A stretch of DNA of 64,000 nt from an uncultured Flavobacteriaceae bacterium (GTDB taxonomy: Bacteria; Bacteroidota; Bacteroidia; Flavobacteriales; Flavobacteriaceae), in the NCBI GenBank assembly GCA_913061125.1, contig CAJXUB010000002.1, forward strand, positions 42,023 to 106,022, given 5' to 3'. The first letter of the stretch is position 1. Every line of letters begins with the position of its first letter. Shown here piece after piece: positions 9,313-20,139 of the stretch. Both the position numbers and the translations under genes were made by a program. Under the pieces are notes generated by a model. The model saw only the letters and a list, made by a program, of their open reading frames with translations. It had not been told where the DNA came from and did no database searches.

Positions 9313-11112
9313 ATGAAGCCACTGATGCATATGTTTATTGGGTTTTTTAGTTTTGTGACTTTTGCACAAACGGACCTTGATTTGGCCGAATCTTATTATA
9401 ACAATGGCGAATTTGAAAAAGCCTCTTACTACTTTCAGAAACTTTTAGACACCCAACCCAACAATTCCAATTATATCTTTAGATTGGTAGAAATTCAGCA
9501 AGAGCTAAAACAATTTCAAGCGGCTCAAACCCTTTTGGAAAATCAGTATAAACGCCGGAATAACCCCCAATTTTTGGTTGAATTGGGATATAATTTTCAA
9601 CTCCAAAACCAATCACAAAAAGCGATTGAGTTTTATGAAACAGCGTTAGAAAGCGTTTCAGAAACCCCAGCTCTGGCCTATGCGGTAGCTCTTCGATTTG
9701 AAACACACAGTCTTGTAGATCAGGCGATTAGGGTTTACAAGTTTGCACTGGATCACACCCAAAACCCAAATTATGAGTACAGGTTGGCCGGGTTATATGC
9801 CGAGAAAAAAGACATTGAAAATATGTTTTTAAGTTATCTAAATTTTACTAAAAACAATCCAACGTATCTCAACCAAATTCTGCGCTTATTTGGCGATTAT
9901 ATTTCGGAGAATGCATCCGCCAAGTATAACTTGATACTAAAAAAAATTATACTCCAAAAACTTCAGAATTCGTCCAGTGAATTTTGGACCAAAATGTTGA
10001 GTTGGCTCTACAGTCAACAGAACGATTTTTCTAAAGCACTAACGCTGGAAAAAGCGATGTTTCGTCGTGGTGGTGGCTCTTTGCAAGGGGTTATCGATGT
10101 TGGCCTTTGGGCTAAAACAGCGAAACGCTATAAAGTTACTTCGGAAGCTCTAAAGTTTGTAGTGCTCAACGCCCAAGATTTTTTTTTAAAAATAGAAGCC
10201 AAACGTCAATGGTTGGTGCTTGAAACAGAGCACTTACCAAATCCAGATTTGGGTCGTATTCAATCCGACTATGAAAACCTATTGGAGACCTATGGGATAA
10301 CGAACGAGACCACCGAAACGTTGTTGTCCTATGCTCAATTTTTAGCGTTTAATACAGACCAAAAAAACGATGCCGTGAATCGGTTAAAATCGGCCCTTGA
10401 GGCAAATTTATCTTCGTTTTCGTCATCTAAAATAAAATTAAAACTCGCCGATATTTTGGGGTCTCAACGCCAGTTCAATCGGGCTTTAATTTATTACACA
10501 CAAGTTCACACTGCTCTTAAAAACAGCACTTTAGCTCAGGAGGCCAGATTTAAAGCTGCTAAAACCAGCTTTTATAAGGGCGATTTTGATTGGGCCGAAA
10601 CCCAATTGAATGTACTGAAATCGTCCACCTCTCAACTCATAGCAAACGATGCCCTAGATTTACTACTCCTCATTACTGATCACAAGTTTGGCGACAGTCT
10701 TCAATCCCCATTGACCATGTATGCTAAGGCAGATTTTTTAAAGTTTCAAAATAAAAAAAAAGAAGCCCTATCTGCCCTTGATGCGTTGGTCAAAACCCAT
10801 CCAACTCACGCCATTGTAGATCAGGCGTTGATGCTGCAGGCCAGTATTTTTGAATCTGTGAATGATTTTGAACAAGCCGAGAAAAATTATTTGACGATTG
10901 AAAAAACATTTTCTGATGAAATTTTAATCGATGATGCTTATTTTGCTTTAGCAGAGTTGTACAGAAACCATCTGAAGTTGAATCAAAAAGCGCTCAACTA
11001 TTACGAAAAAATTATTTTTAACCACCAAGATAGTATTCATTTTGTGGAGTCAAAAAAACAGTACCGAAAATTAAGAGAATCTTTGGAGCCATCTTCAACA
11101 ATCAATTTATGA
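9313..11112 (+). CDS. Tetratricopeptide repeat protein with signal peptide
   Basis: Signal peptide and repeated TPR signatures (AESYYNNGEFEKASYYFQKLL, DFEQAEKNYLTIEKTF). Confidence 0.85.
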   Translation: MKPLMHMFIGFFSFVTFAQTDLDLAESYYNNGEFEKASYYFQKLLDTQPNNSNYIFRLVEIQQELKQFQAAQTLLENQYKRRNNPQFLVELGYNFQLQNQSQKAIEFYETALESVSETPALAYAVALRFETHSLVDQAIRVYKFALDHTQNPNYEYRLAGLYAEKKDIENMFLSYLNFTKNNPTYLNQILRLFGDYISENASAKYNLILKKIILQKLQNSSSEFWTKMLSWLYSQQNDFSKALTLEKAMFRRGGGSLQGVIDVGLWAKTAKRYKVTSEALKFVVLNAQDFFLKIEAKRQWLVLETEHLPNPDLGRIQSDYENLLETYGITNETTETLLSYAQFLAFNTDQKNDAVNRLKSALEANLSSFSSSKIKLKLADILGSQRQFNRALIYYTQVHTALKNSTLAQEARFKAAKTSFYKGDFDWAETQLNVLKSSTSQLIANDALDLLLLITDHKFGDSLQSPLTMYAKADFLKFQNKKKEALSALDALVKTHPTHAIVDQALMLQASIFESVNDFEQAEKNYLTIEKTFSDEILIDDAYFALAELYRNHLKLNQKALNYYEKIIFNHQDSIHFVESKKQYRKLRESLEPSSTINL

Positions 11113-11432
11113 TAATCTATAATATCACTTTAAATATTGACGATTCCATCCACGAGGATTGGAGAGCTTGGATGAAACAACACATTCCGACGGTGCTGAG
11201 TACGGGGTTGTTTTCCAAAGCGGTATTTACAAAAGTTCTGGTTGACGAGGAGTTGGGCGGAACAACCTATTCCGTTCAATATTTTGCCCATTCCAGAGCC
11301 GCTCTAAAAACCTATCACGAGCAGTACGCTCAAAGATTACAGGCGGATGGGCTAAAACGATTTGGAGACAAAATGTTGGCTTTCCGAACAGAACTGGAGT
11401 TGGTAGATGAATTTCATGTAACCCAAAAATAA
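11109..11432 (+). CDS. DUF4286 family protein
   Basis: [35 protein letters not shown]...[11 protein letters not shown]; 4-nt overlap with upstream TPR gene. Confidence 0.8.
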   Translation: MIIYNITLNIDDSIHEDWRAWMKQHIPTVLSTGLFSKAVFTKVLVDEELGGTTYSVQYFAHSRAALKTYHEQYAQRLQADGLKRFGDKMLAFRTELELVDEFHVTQK

Positions 11433-12220
11433 TGCGTGTCAAACCCAAAAAATATTTAGGTCAACATTTTCTGAAAGACATTTCCATTGCAAAAAAAATT
11501 GCAGATACACTGACTTTGGAGGGCTATGATATTGTTTTGGAAATTGGCCCTGGCATGGGGGTTTTAACAAACTATATCATACAAAAACCTCTTGAAACAC
11601 ACCTAATTGAAATCGACAACGAATCGGTGTTGTATTTAAAAACGCATTTTCCAAAACTGAGTTCCAGAATTTATCAAGAGGATGTTTTGAAGTGTAATTT
11701 TTTAGCGCTATTTGGCAATAAACCCTTTGCCATGATTGGAAATTACCCCTATAATATTTCATCGCAGATTGTATTCAGAATGTTGGATTTTAGGCATCAA
11801 ATTCCAGAATTTTCTGGGATGTTTCAGAAAGAAGTTGCTCGGCGTATTTGCGAACAACCTGGTAGTAAAACCTATGGCATTTTGTCTGTTTTAGTTCAAG
11901 CATTTTACCGGGCCGAATACCTATTTACTGTTCCACCATCGGTATTTGACCCACCTCCCAAAGTGAATTCTGGCGTGTTACGCTTAATTCGCAAATCTAA
12001 TTTCAGATTGTCCTGCGATGAGACCCTATTTTTTTCAGTGGTCAAAATGGCCTTTCAGCAACGCCGAAAAACCCTAAGAAATAGTTTAAAAGCATTGAAT
12101 TTATCGGATAATTTAAAAGCAAATACTATCTTTGACAAACGCCCTGAACAGTTGTCAGTTGAATCGTTTATTGAGCTGACCACCGCCATAGCTGAAGATT
12201 TTAAGGGAAAGCTCACGTGA
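11432..12220 (+). CDS. rsmA: 16S rRNA (adenine1518/1519-N6)-dimethyltransferase
   Basis: [48 protein letters not shown]. Confidence 0.95.
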   Translation: MRVKPKKYLGQHFLKDISIAKKIADTLTLEGYDIVLEIGPGMGVLTNYIIQKPLETHLIEIDNESVLYLKTHFPKLSSRIYQEDVLKCNFLALFGNKPFAMIGNYPYNISSQIVFRMLDFRHQIPEFSGMFQKEVARRICEQPGSKTYGILSVLVQAFYRAEYLFTVPPSVFDPPPKVNSGVLRLIRKSNFRLSCDETLFFSVVKMAFQQRRKTLRNSLKALNLSDNLKANTIFDKRPEQLSVESFIELTTAIAEDFKGKLT

Positions 12221-13587
12221 AAGTATCAAAAGAACATACAACATTTGAAATTACAACAAATTTGTTGGATAGTATTCAATTGCATATTGAAGCGCAAAAC
12301 GACACCCGCCTTCAAGATCAATTGAACGAGTTACACTACGCTGATATTGCCGAAATATTAGACGAACTCAATTTAGATCAAGCCACTTACATCATTAAAC
12401 TTTTAGACAGCGAAACCACCTCTGACGTTCTGTCCGAATTGGAAGATGATGTTCGAGAAAAAGTTCTCGAAAATCTTTCGCCCAAAGAAATTGCAGAAGA
12501 AGTAAAAGAGTTGGATACTGATGATGCCGCCGATTTATTATCGGAATTATCGCCAGAGCGTAAGAAAAAAGTTATAGCGCAAATTGACGACAAAGACCTC
12601 GTGGCAGACATCCAAGAACTCTTGGAGTACGACGAAAATACGGCCGGGGGATTGATGGCCAAAGAATTGGTCAAAGTCTATGAAACTTGGACTGTTGCAG
12701 GATGCCTGAGAAAAATTCGTGCGCAAGCCAAAAACGTAAAAAGAGTTCACTCGATTTATGTGGTTGATAAAGAAGATAAACTCATTGGGCGTTTGTCCCT
12801 AAAAGACCTTCTGATTGCCAAAAATGAAACTAAAATCACTGACATATACATCCCGAAAGTAGATTACGTTCATGTCAACGACGACGACGAGGACGTTGCC
12901 AAACTAATGGCCAAATACGATTTGGAAGCCGTACCTGTGGTGGACGACAGCAAGACTCTTTTGGGGCGTATCACCATTGACGACATCGTGGATGTCATCA
13001 TAGAAGAAGCAGAAAAAGACTATCAGTTGGCAGCAGGAATCACACAAGATGTAGATGCCGAGGACAGTATTTTTGCATTAACGAGGGCCCGATTACCATG
13101 GTTATTTTTAGGCCTCATTGGAGGAGTAGGTGCAGCAGTTATCATGGGGACATTCGATACCATTATTGAAGATTTCCCCCTCATTTTGTTATTCACCCCT
13201 TTAATTGCGGCCATGGCAGGTAACGTTGGCGTTCAGTCCAGCGCCATCATTGTTCAAGGTTTGGCCAACGACGATATAAAGGGAAGTATCAACAACCGCC
13301 TATTCAAAGAAATGCTTTTGGCTGCCCTAAACGGGATTATTTTAGCCCTTGTTTTGTTTGGATTTGTGTGGGCATGGCAGCAAGATATGCAAACCGCATT
13401 GGCAGTTTCGGTATCCTTGGTGGTTGTCATTATTGTGGCGGGAATCGTTGGGACATTTATCCCGTTGTTTTTACACAAAAGAGGAATAGACCCAGCCATT
13501 GCAACTGGACCTTTTATTACTACAAGCAACGATATTTTTGGTATTTTGATTTACTTTATCATCGCCAAATTTATCCTAAATATTTAG
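12217..13587 (+). CDS. mgtE: Magnesium transporter MgtE
   Basis: MgtE N domain repeats ([25 protein letters not shown]), CBS domains, C-terminal membrane region with [23 protein letters not shown] and [17 protein letters not shown]. Confidence 0.95.
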   Translation: MKVSKEHTTFEITTNLLDSIQLHIEAQNDTRLQDQLNELHYADIAEILDELNLDQATYIIKLLDSETTSDVLSELEDDVREKVLENLSPKEIAEEVKELDTDDAADLLSELSPERKKKVIAQIDDKDLVADIQELLEYDENTAGGLMAKELVKVYETWTVAGCLRKIRAQAKNVKRVHSIYVVDKEDKLIGRLSLKDLLIAKNETKITDIYIPKVDYVHVNDDDEDVAKLMAKYDLEAVPVVDDSKTLLGRITIDDIVDVIIEEAEKDYQLAAGITQDVDAEDSIFALTRARLPWLFLGLIGGVGAAVIMGTFDTIIEDFPLILLFTPLIAAMAGNVGVQSSAIIVQGLANDDIKGSINNRLFKEMLLAALNGIILALVLFGFVWAWQQDMQTALAVSVSLVVVIIVAGIVGTFIPLFLHKRGIDPAIATGPFITTSNDIFGILIYFIIAKFILNI

Positions 13588-13592
13588 AAAGC

Positions 13593-14531
13593 ATGACCAT
13601 TCTTCATGTGGATACCAACCATCCTTTGCTGATTGATCAATTGGCAGCTGTGGGCCATGTCAACCATGAAGATTATTCCAGCTCTAAAAGTGATATTGAA
13701 GCCAAAATATCAAACTACGAAGGGTTAATTATCAGGAGCCGTTTCACCATTGATCGTCAGTTTTTGGATCATGCCAAGCACTTAAAATTTATTGGCCGAG
13801 TGGGGGCAGGTTTGGAAAATATTGACGTGGACTATGCCGCCCAAAAAGGAATTCATTTAATTTCAGCTCCAGAAGGCAACCGAAACGCAGTAGGTGAGCA
13901 TACGCTGGGGATGTTGCTGGCTTTGTTCAATAAATTAGCTCAGACCGACAGAGAAATTCGTCGAGGGCTTTGGCAACGCGAAGCCAACAGAGGCCTGGAA
14001 TTGAGCGGTAAAACCGTTGGGATTATTGGTTATGGCAACATGGGAAAAGCTTTCGCTAAAACACTAAAAGGGTTTGACGTTCAGGTTTTATGTTACGATA
14101 TAAAGCCCAATGTGGCTGATGAAAATGCCACACAAGTTTCACTTAAAGAGTTTCAAAAACAAGTTGATGTCGTGAGTTTGCATACCCCACAAACTCCATT
14201 AACCCTTGGGATGATTAACACCAAATTTATTCGACAATTTGCTAAACCGTTTTGGCTGATTAATACGGCACGAGGCCGAAGTGTAATCACTCAAGATTTA
14301 GTTTCTGCCTTGGAATCCGGGCATATTTTGGGAGCCGGTTTGGATGTGTTGGAATATGAAAAAAGTTCTTTTGAGTCACTATTTTCTGAGCAAAATATGC
14401 CAGAACCCATGAAATATTTGATACAATCTGAACGCGTTATATTATCGCCTCATGTGGCAGGTTGGACTGAAGAAAGTCACCGCAAATTAGCTCAAACGGT
14501 TGTAGATAAAATTAAAACTCAATTTCACTAA
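13593..14531 (+). CDS. D-isomer-specific 2-hydroxyacid dehydrogenase (phosphoglycerate dehydrogenase-like)
   Basis: FIGRVGAGLENIDVDYAAQKGIHLISAPEGNRNAVGEHTLGMLLAL; GKTVGIIGYGNMGKAFAK; INTARGRSVI. Start placed after the mgtE stop. Confidence 0.88.
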   Translation: MTILHVDTNHPLLIDQLAAVGHVNHEDYSSSKSDIEAKISNYEGLIIRSRFTIDRQFLDHAKHLKFIGRVGAGLENIDVDYAAQKGIHLISAPEGNRNAVGEHTLGMLLALFNKLAQTDREIRRGLWQREANRGLELSGKTVGIIGYGNMGKAFAKTLKGFDVQVLCYDIKPNVADENATQVSLKEFQKQVDVVSLHTPQTPLTLGMINTKFIRQFAKPFWLINTARGRSVITQDLVSALESGHILGAGLDVLEYEKSSFESLFSEQNMPEPMKYLIQSERVILSPHVAGWTEESHRKLAQTVVDKIKTQFH

Positions 14532-14543
14532 AACCTACATAAC

Positions 14544-15008
14544 ATGCAATCCAAAGCCAAAACACCAGAGGCCTATATGGAAAAACTTCCAGATGAGCGC
14601 AAAGCACCAATGGTCAAATTGCGAGCCGCAATTAAAAGTCAAATAGATCCCAATTTTCAAGAATGTATGAATTATGGCATGTTGGGCTATGTGGTGCCAC
14701 ACAGCTTGTACCCCGAGGGCTACCATTGCAACCCAAAAATGCCGCTACCGTTTATGAATCTGGCGTCACAAAAAAATTTTATTGCCGTATATCATGCTGG
14801 AATATATGCCAAAAAAGAAATTTTGGATTGGTTTGTGGCAGAGTACCCAAAGCACTGTTCTCGAAAATTAGACATGGGTAAAAGTTGTATCCGATTTAAA
14901 AAAATGGATGATATTCCCTTTGAATTGATTGGCGATTTGGCCGCTAAATTGACAACAGAAGAATGGATTAAACTTTATGAAACAACAATCAAAACCCCAA
15001 AAAAATGA
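14544..15008 (+). CDS. DUF1801 domain-containing protein
   Basis: YMEKLPDERKAPMVKLRAAIKSQIDPNFQECMNYGMLGYVVPHSLYP. Confidence 0.75.
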   Translation: MQSKAKTPEAYMEKLPDERKAPMVKLRAAIKSQIDPNFQECMNYGMLGYVVPHSLYPEGYHCNPKMPLPFMNLASQKNFIAVYHAGIYAKKEILDWFVAEYPKHCSRKLDMGKSCIRFKKMDDIPFELIGDLAAKLTTEEWIKLYETTIKTPKK

Positions 15009-15391
15009 TTAAAAAAGTAACAGGAATAGGCGGTGTATTTTTTAAAACTAAAAATCCAGAAAAAACAAAACAATGGTATGCCCAACATTTGGGCTTAAGT
15101 GTTGATGCCTATGGCAGCACCTTTTGGTGGAAGGACCAAAACGGAAAAGAATGCCTGACCCAGTGGTCGCCATTTAAGAGCGATACCGATTATTTTGATC
15201 CCAGTACCCAACCCTTTATGGTGAATTATCGGGTGGAAAATTTATCCGAACTTGTTGTAGAACTTCAGACAGCAGGGATTGAGTTGGTCGGCGACATTCA
15301 AGAATTTGACTATGGCAAGTTTGCTTGGATTATGAACCCCGATGGCCATAAAATTGAACTCTGGGAACCTGTGGATGAGAAGTTGAAGTGA
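15005..15391 (+). CDS. VOC (glyoxalase/bleomycin resistance-like) family protein
   Basis: GVFFKTKNPEKTKQWYAQHLGL...WIMNPDGHKIELWEPVDE. Confidence 0.88.
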   Translation: MIKKVTGIGGVFFKTKNPEKTKQWYAQHLGLSVDAYGSTFWWKDQNGKECLTQWSPFKSDTDYFDPSTQPFMVNYRVENLSELVVELQTAGIELVGDIQEFDYGKFAWIMNPDGHKIELWEPVDEKLK

Positions 15392-15392
15392 T

Positions 15393-17207
15393 TTACTCCT
15401 CTTCCTCCGCTTTTGGGCCATATTTCCGTTCCAGTTCCGCTTGGAATTCTTCCATTACTGGGCGGACGGTACTGTCTGGAAGATCAGAAATTCGGATGTA
15501 CATTAAACCATCGACGGCGTTGTTAAAAAGCGGGTCCACATTAAAAGCAATCAGCCGTGCGTTTTGCTTGATGTATTTTTTCAGTAACACAGGAAGGCGT
15601 AAAGCCCCAGGTTCGATTTCATCAATAATTTTATCAAATTTATTCAAATCGGCCGCTGTGGCATCAAATACAAAATCCTTGTCGGCATCATTAAGTTTGA
15701 CTTTAAATTCCTTTTTGGGGTGGACATATTGCGCCAAATACGGGTCGTAATAATGCGATTTCATAAACTCAATCATCAGCGATTTTGAGAAATTAGAAAA
15801 ACGATTGCTAATACTTACCCCACCAATAAGATACTTGTGATTTGGAAAACGCAAGGTGGTATGTACAATGCCTTTCCAAAGCAAGAAAAGAGGCATGGGT
15901 TTTTGTTGGTAAGATTTGATAATAAAAGCCCGTCCCAGTTCTATAGATTGACTCATCATGCGGTGCAATTCGGGTTCAAAACGGAAGAGGTCTTGCAAAT
16001 AAAATCCATCGATACCAAAACGGTCATAAACTTCAACACCCAGCCCCATGCGGTAGGCCCCCGCCAAACAATTGGCTTCGGAATCCCACAAGAACATATG
16101 GTGGTAGTAGGTGTCAAATTCGTCCAGATCGATAGCACGGTTGGTGCCTTCGCCAATTTCCCGAAAAGTGATTTCTCGCAACCGACCAATTTCCCGCAAA
16201 ATATTAGGAATGGTTGCCGCCGGAGCCAAATACACTTCGTAGTTTTTGCTTTCCAACAAGCGGTAGTTTTTGGCCCTAAGGTCGTCCACTTCAGATTGCA
16301 TAATGAGAGGGTCCACAGGCGTAATAATTTGTTTGGGCGATTTGGTCACTTTCAATGTAGAGGACAAGTTTTGAAGAATTTTTGGCCGTTCAAAAGCGTT
16401 GGACAACATGTAGGTTTTTTTTCGGATAAAGTCCGTAAAGGCCTCCAGCGAGTCGTGTTGTGCTTGATCTGTTACAGAAATCGGTCGTCCAATTCGAACT
16501 TTAATCACACGGTGTTTTTGGGAGAGTAATTCTGAGGGCAGTTTGGCCGTTCGGAGGGTATCACTTATTTTCGATAGGCGGTAAAAAAGCGGACTGTTTT
16601 TTGCATGAAAATATATCGGAACCACGGGGACTTCGGCTTTTTTAACCAATTTCATGGCAGCGACTTCCCATGGTTTATCGACCAAAAGTTTTCCGTCGCG
16701 GTAGGTGGAAACTTCGCCGGCTGGAAAGAGCCCAAGAGGGTGGCCATTTTTAAGGTGCAACAAGGAATTTTTAAATCCCATAACACTAGATTTTACATCC
16801 TTTCTGTGTTCAAACGGATTAACCGGCATGATGTAGGGAATCAGCGGTTCAATGCGATGGAGTAAAAAATTGGCAATGATTTTAAAATCTGAACGTTGCT
16901 CCAGCATTAGTTTCAACAACAGAATTCCATCGATACCCCCAAGCGGATGGTTGGACACCGTGATGTAAGCCCCTGTTTTGGGCAACCGTTTGAGGTCTTC
17001 TTCGGGGATTTCAAATTTAATTTGAAAATCCCTCAATAAACCGTTTAAAAAATCGAGATCCGAGAGGTGTTTATTTCGATTATAAATTCGATTGATGGTC
17101 GAAATTTTAAGGACTTTCATGAGAATCCAACCACAAAACGTCCCCAAAAATCCATAACGATCCAGCGTTATGGCCTTGGCTACTTCTCTAGCAGAAACAA
17201 TACTCAT
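15393..17207 (-). CDS. Bifunctional lysophospholipid acyltransferase/GNAT N-acyltransferase (OlsF-like ornithine lipid synthase candidate)
   Basis: N-terminal NHPLGGIDG (NHx4D) and GLFPAGEVSTYRDG; C-terminal OlsB-like region LREITFREIGEGTNRAIDLDEFDTYYHHMFLWD...LAGAYRMGLG. Confidence 0.8.
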   Translation of the reverse strand: MSIVSAREVAKAITLDRYGFLGTFCGWILMKVLKISTINRIYNRNKHLSDLDFLNGLLRDFQIKFEIPEEDLKRLPKTGAYITVSNHPLGGIDGILLLKLMLEQRSDFKIIANFLLHRIEPLIPYIMPVNPFEHRKDVKSSVMGFKNSLLHLKNGHPLGLFPAGEVSTYRDGKLLVDKPWEVAAMKLVKKAEVPVVPIYFHAKNSPLFYRLSKISDTLRTAKLPSELLSQKHRVIKVRIGRPISVTDQAQHDSLEAFTDFIRKKTYMLSNAFERPKILQNLSSTLKVTKSPKQIITPVDPLIMQSEVDDLRAKNYRLLESKNYEVYLAPAATIPNILREIGRLREITFREIGEGTNRAIDLDEFDTYYHHMFLWDSEANCLAGAYRMGLGVEVYDRFGIDGFYLQDLFRFEPELHRMMSQSIELGRAFIIKSYQQKPMPLFLLWKGIVHTTLRFPNHKYLIGGVSISNRFSNFSKSLMIEFMKSHYYDPYLAQYVHPKKEFKVKLNDADKDFVFDATAADLNKFDKIIDEIEPGALRLPVLLKKYIKQNARLIAFNVDPLFNNAVDGLMYIRISDLPDSTVRPVMEEFQAELERKYGPKAEEEE

Positions 17208-17216
17208 GGGCTTAAA

Positions 17217-18467
17217 TTATTGGGTTATAAGTTGAACGGTTTTGGGGGTGATTTGTTTTATTAGAACCGTTTTATTTTTTTCAATATCTTGAATAACCTC
17301 GTCCGTATGATGTCGAATGGTAAATAAATTTACGTGTTGATAAACGGTTAGCTGGTATTTGGCTTTGAGCTGTAACAAAAGTGGGCCCAAATTATCAAAC
17401 GTATTTTCGATACAAACCGAAAAGCTAATGGCCGAATTTTGAATCAACCGAACTTTCATTTTATTTTGATGTAGAAGTTTAAAAATATGGCTGATATTTT
17501 CCTCTACGATGTAGGAAAAGTCTAAGGAGGAAACGGCAATCAAAATTTGATTTTTTCGTAAAATGTAACACGGCACTTTCGGGGTAAGTTTCAAGGCTTT
17601 TCCAACTGTAGTTCCTTTATTTTTTGGGTTTAAAAACGATTTAACATGCAACGGAATTTCTTTTCGTTGGAGCGGTTGCAGCGTTTTAGGATGGATAACC
17701 GAAGCCCCATAATAAGACAGTTCTATGGCCTCTTCATAGGATAAGGAGTGCAGTAGGGTAGCATTGTCAAAATAACGCGGGTCGGCGTTGAGTACGCCTG
17801 GGACGTCTTTCCAAATGGTAACGCTTTTAGCATTCAAACAGTAGGCAAAAATGGCTGCCGTGTAATCGCTGCCCTCCCTTCCCAAGGTCGTGGTGAAATT
17901 ATTGGAATCGCTGCCCAAAAATCCTTGTGTGATATACAATTGTTTGGGGTCAATTTTTTGTTGAATCTGTTGTTGCGTGGGCTCCCATTGAACTTTGGCG
18001 TTGCGGTAATTTCGGTCTGTTTTTATCAATTCTCGAACATCCAACCATTGGTTATTTAGGCCGTTATGATTCAGATAATAACTGACAATGGTGGTTGAAA
18101 CCAACTCGCCAAAACCAATGGTTTGATCGTATATGAAATCATAATCGGGCGATTTGTTTCGTTCAAAAAAACTTGAAAGTTCATCAAATAAGCTGGAAAC
18201 CGCCTTGAATACCGGGTGAGATTCGTTTTCAAATAAATCCAACACGATAGCATTGTGGAATTTTTTGACATCTTGGATGCTGCTTTGCAGCTCGTGTTTT
18301 GTGTTAAAATAGTGGTCAATGACTTGTTCTAAAGCATTGGTCGTTTTTCCCATGGCCGAAATGACGATCAGCGTTTCATGAGTCCCGACTGTTTGTAATA
18401 CTTGCACCAGGTTTCGTACGCCTTCAGCATCTTTCACCGATGCTCCACCAAATTTTAGGATTTTCAT
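17217..18467 (-). CDS. Aspartate kinase
   Basis: MKILKFGGASVKDAEGVRNL; TLGREGSDYTAAIFAYCLNAKSVTIWKDVPGVLNADPR; C-terminal ACT-like region. Confidence 0.92.
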   Translation of the reverse strand: MKILKFGGASVKDAEGVRNLVQVLQTVGTHETLIVISAMGKTTNALEQVIDHYFNTKHELQSSIQDVKKFHNAIVLDLFENESHPVFKAVSSLFDELSSFFERNKSPDYDFIYDQTIGFGELVSTTIVSYYLNHNGLNNQWLDVRELIKTDRNYRNAKVQWEPTQQQIQQKIDPKQLYITQGFLGSDSNNFTTTLGREGSDYTAAIFAYCLNAKSVTIWKDVPGVLNADPRYFDNATLLHSLSYEEAIELSYYGASVIHPKTLQPLQRKEIPLHVKSFLNPKNKGTTVGKALKLTPKVPCYILRKNQILIAVSSLDFSYIVEENISHIFKLLHQNKMKVRLIQNSAISFSVCIENTFDNLGPLLLQLKAKYQLTVYQHVNLFTIRHHTDEVIQDIEKNKTVLIKQITPKTVQLITQ

Positions 18468-18952
18468 GCGTTGTCCAGTTTTAACAAATAATTTTTGATG
18501 CCATTAGAGTCCAAATGAACCACATCCCAATCACGTTTAACATCTGCTCCTTTGGCCTCATAAAAATCAATAGCAGGCGTATTCCAATCCAAAACTTCCC
18601 AACTCACTCGTTTAACCTTCAATTTTGCAGCATATTTTACCACTTCGTCCAAAAGTGCAGTGCCAATTCCATACCCCCTAAAGTGTTCCGAGACAATCAG
18701 ATCTTCCAAATGTAAAACACGGCCTTTCCAGGTTGAAAATCGCGTAAAAACCAATGCCATACCGATAATTTTAGTCTCAATTTCCGCAACAAAACAATGA
18801 AAATCGGGAGCGGTACCAAAGCCCTTGGATTCCAGTTCTTCCACAGTAACCTCAACCGCATCAGGTTCTTTTTCAAACACTGCCAATTCAACGATAAGTT
18901 GCAAAACCTGTGGCATGTCTGCTTTATGGGCTTCTCGTATGTGGTAATTCAT
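18464..18952 (-). CDS. GNAT family N-acetyltransferase
   Basis: MNYHIREAHKADMPQVLQLIVELAVFEKEPDAV; LEDLIVSEHFRGYGIGTALLDEV. Start set at internal Met. Confidence 0.9.
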   Translation of the reverse strand: MNYHIREAHKADMPQVLQLIVELAVFEKEPDAVEVTVEELESKGFGTAPDFHCFVAEIETKIIGMALVFTRFSTWKGRVLHLEDLIVSEHFRGYGIGTALLDEVVKYAAKLKVKRVSWEVLDWNTPAIDFYEAKGADVKRDWDVVHLDSNGIKNYLLKLDNA

Positions 18953-19068
18953 AGATCTAATATTGCGTTCAAAGATACTTAAAACCGTTTTATATTTAAG
19001 CCACAATTTTTTTACGAAAACGTTGTAGTTCGTCAAAAAATTAGATATTTGCAGTAGAATTACTTCTT

Positions 19069-20082
19069 ATGTCTCAAAAAAACCAAACTCTTGGTGAGTT
19101 TATCATTGAAAATCAAGCGTCGTTCAAATACAGTTCAGGCGAATTATCTCGACTTATTAACTCAATTCGTTTGGCTGCCAAAGTGGTCAATCATGCGGTT
19201 AATAAAGCTGGTCTTGTAGATATTTTGGGGCACTCTGGCGATACCAACACGCAAGGGGAAAATCAACAAAAATTGGATGTTTATGCCAATGAAAAATTCA
19301 TTCAAATGCTTACCAACCGTAATATTGTTTGTGGCATAGCCAGCGAAGAGGAGCAAGATTTTATGGCCATTAACAGCTACGACAATAATCATCAAAATAA
19401 ATATGTTGTATTGATTGACCCGTTGGATGGATCGTCCAATATTGATGTTAATGTTTCTGTTGGAACTATTTTTTCGATTTACCGTCGTGTAACGCCCGTT
19501 GGTAGTGCAGTTACGATAGAAGATTTTTTGCAAAAAGGAACCGAGCAAGTGGCGGCCGGATACATCATTTATGGTACCTCAACCATGTTGGTTTACACCA
19601 CTGGCGATGGGGTTAACGGCTTCACGCTAAACCCTGCCATCGGAACCTTTTATTTGTCTCATCCAAATATGCGTTTTCCAACACACGGATCAATTTATTC
19701 GGTTAATGAAGGCAATTACATCCATTTCCCGCAAGGGATTAAAAATTATATTAAATACTGCCAAATGGAAGAAGAAGACCGCCCCTACACCTCGCGGTAC
19801 ATTGGATCGTTAGTTTCGGATTTCCATAGAAATATGATAAAAGGCGGCATTTATTTATACCCTCAAAGTTCCACCTACCCAGAGGGAAAATTACGATTGT
19901 TATACGAGTGCAATCCTATGGCTTTTCTCGCAGAACAAGCTCATGGTAAAGCCAGTGACGGGTATCGCCGAATTTTAGACATTCAACCTGAGGCCCTACA
20001 CCAGCGTGTCCCCTTCGTGTGTGGCAGTGCTGCTATGGTGGAAGATGTAAAGCGGTTTATGTCGAAGGAACACAAATTATAA
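19069..20082 (+). CDS. fbp: Class 1 fructose-bisphosphatase
   Basis: [49 protein letters not shown]. Confidence 0.95.
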   Translation: MSQKNQTLGEFIIENQASFKYSSGELSRLINSIRLAAKVVNHAVNKAGLVDILGHSGDTNTQGENQQKLDVYANEKFIQMLTNRNIVCGIASEEEQDFMAINSYDNNHQNKYVVLIDPLDGSSNIDVNVSVGTIFSIYRRVTPVGSAVTIEDFLQKGTEQVAAGYIIYGTSTMLVYTTGDGVNGFTLNPAIGTFYLSHPNMRFPTHGSIYSVNEGNYIHFPQGIKNYIKYCQMEEEDRPYTSRYIGSLVSDFHRNMIKGGIYLYPQSSTYPEGKLRLLYECNPMAFLAEQAHGKASDGYRRILDIQPEALHQRVPFVCGSAAMVEDVKRFMSKEHKL

Positions 20083-20114
20083 AAGTCCTAACGGTCCATC
20101 TCGTCAAAACCTTG

Positions 20115-20122
20115 TACCTTTG
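20115..20122 (+). promoter_or_regulatory. TAnnTTTG -7 element upstream of era
   Basis: TACCTTTG, 17 nt before ATG at 20140. Confidence 0.45.
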
Positions 20123-20139
20123 CCTCAACTTTTGAAGGT

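Noticed and set aside
13368-13592. N-terminal extension of the hydroxyacid dehydrogenase ORF
   Set aside because: Extension overlaps the conserved end of mgtE in another frame; protein similarity begins at MTILHVDTNHP (13593).
15837-16529. 230-aa ORF antisense to the OlsF-like gene
   Set aside because: Lies wholly inside a well-supported coding gene on the other strand; no family motifs; composition looks like a frame shadow.
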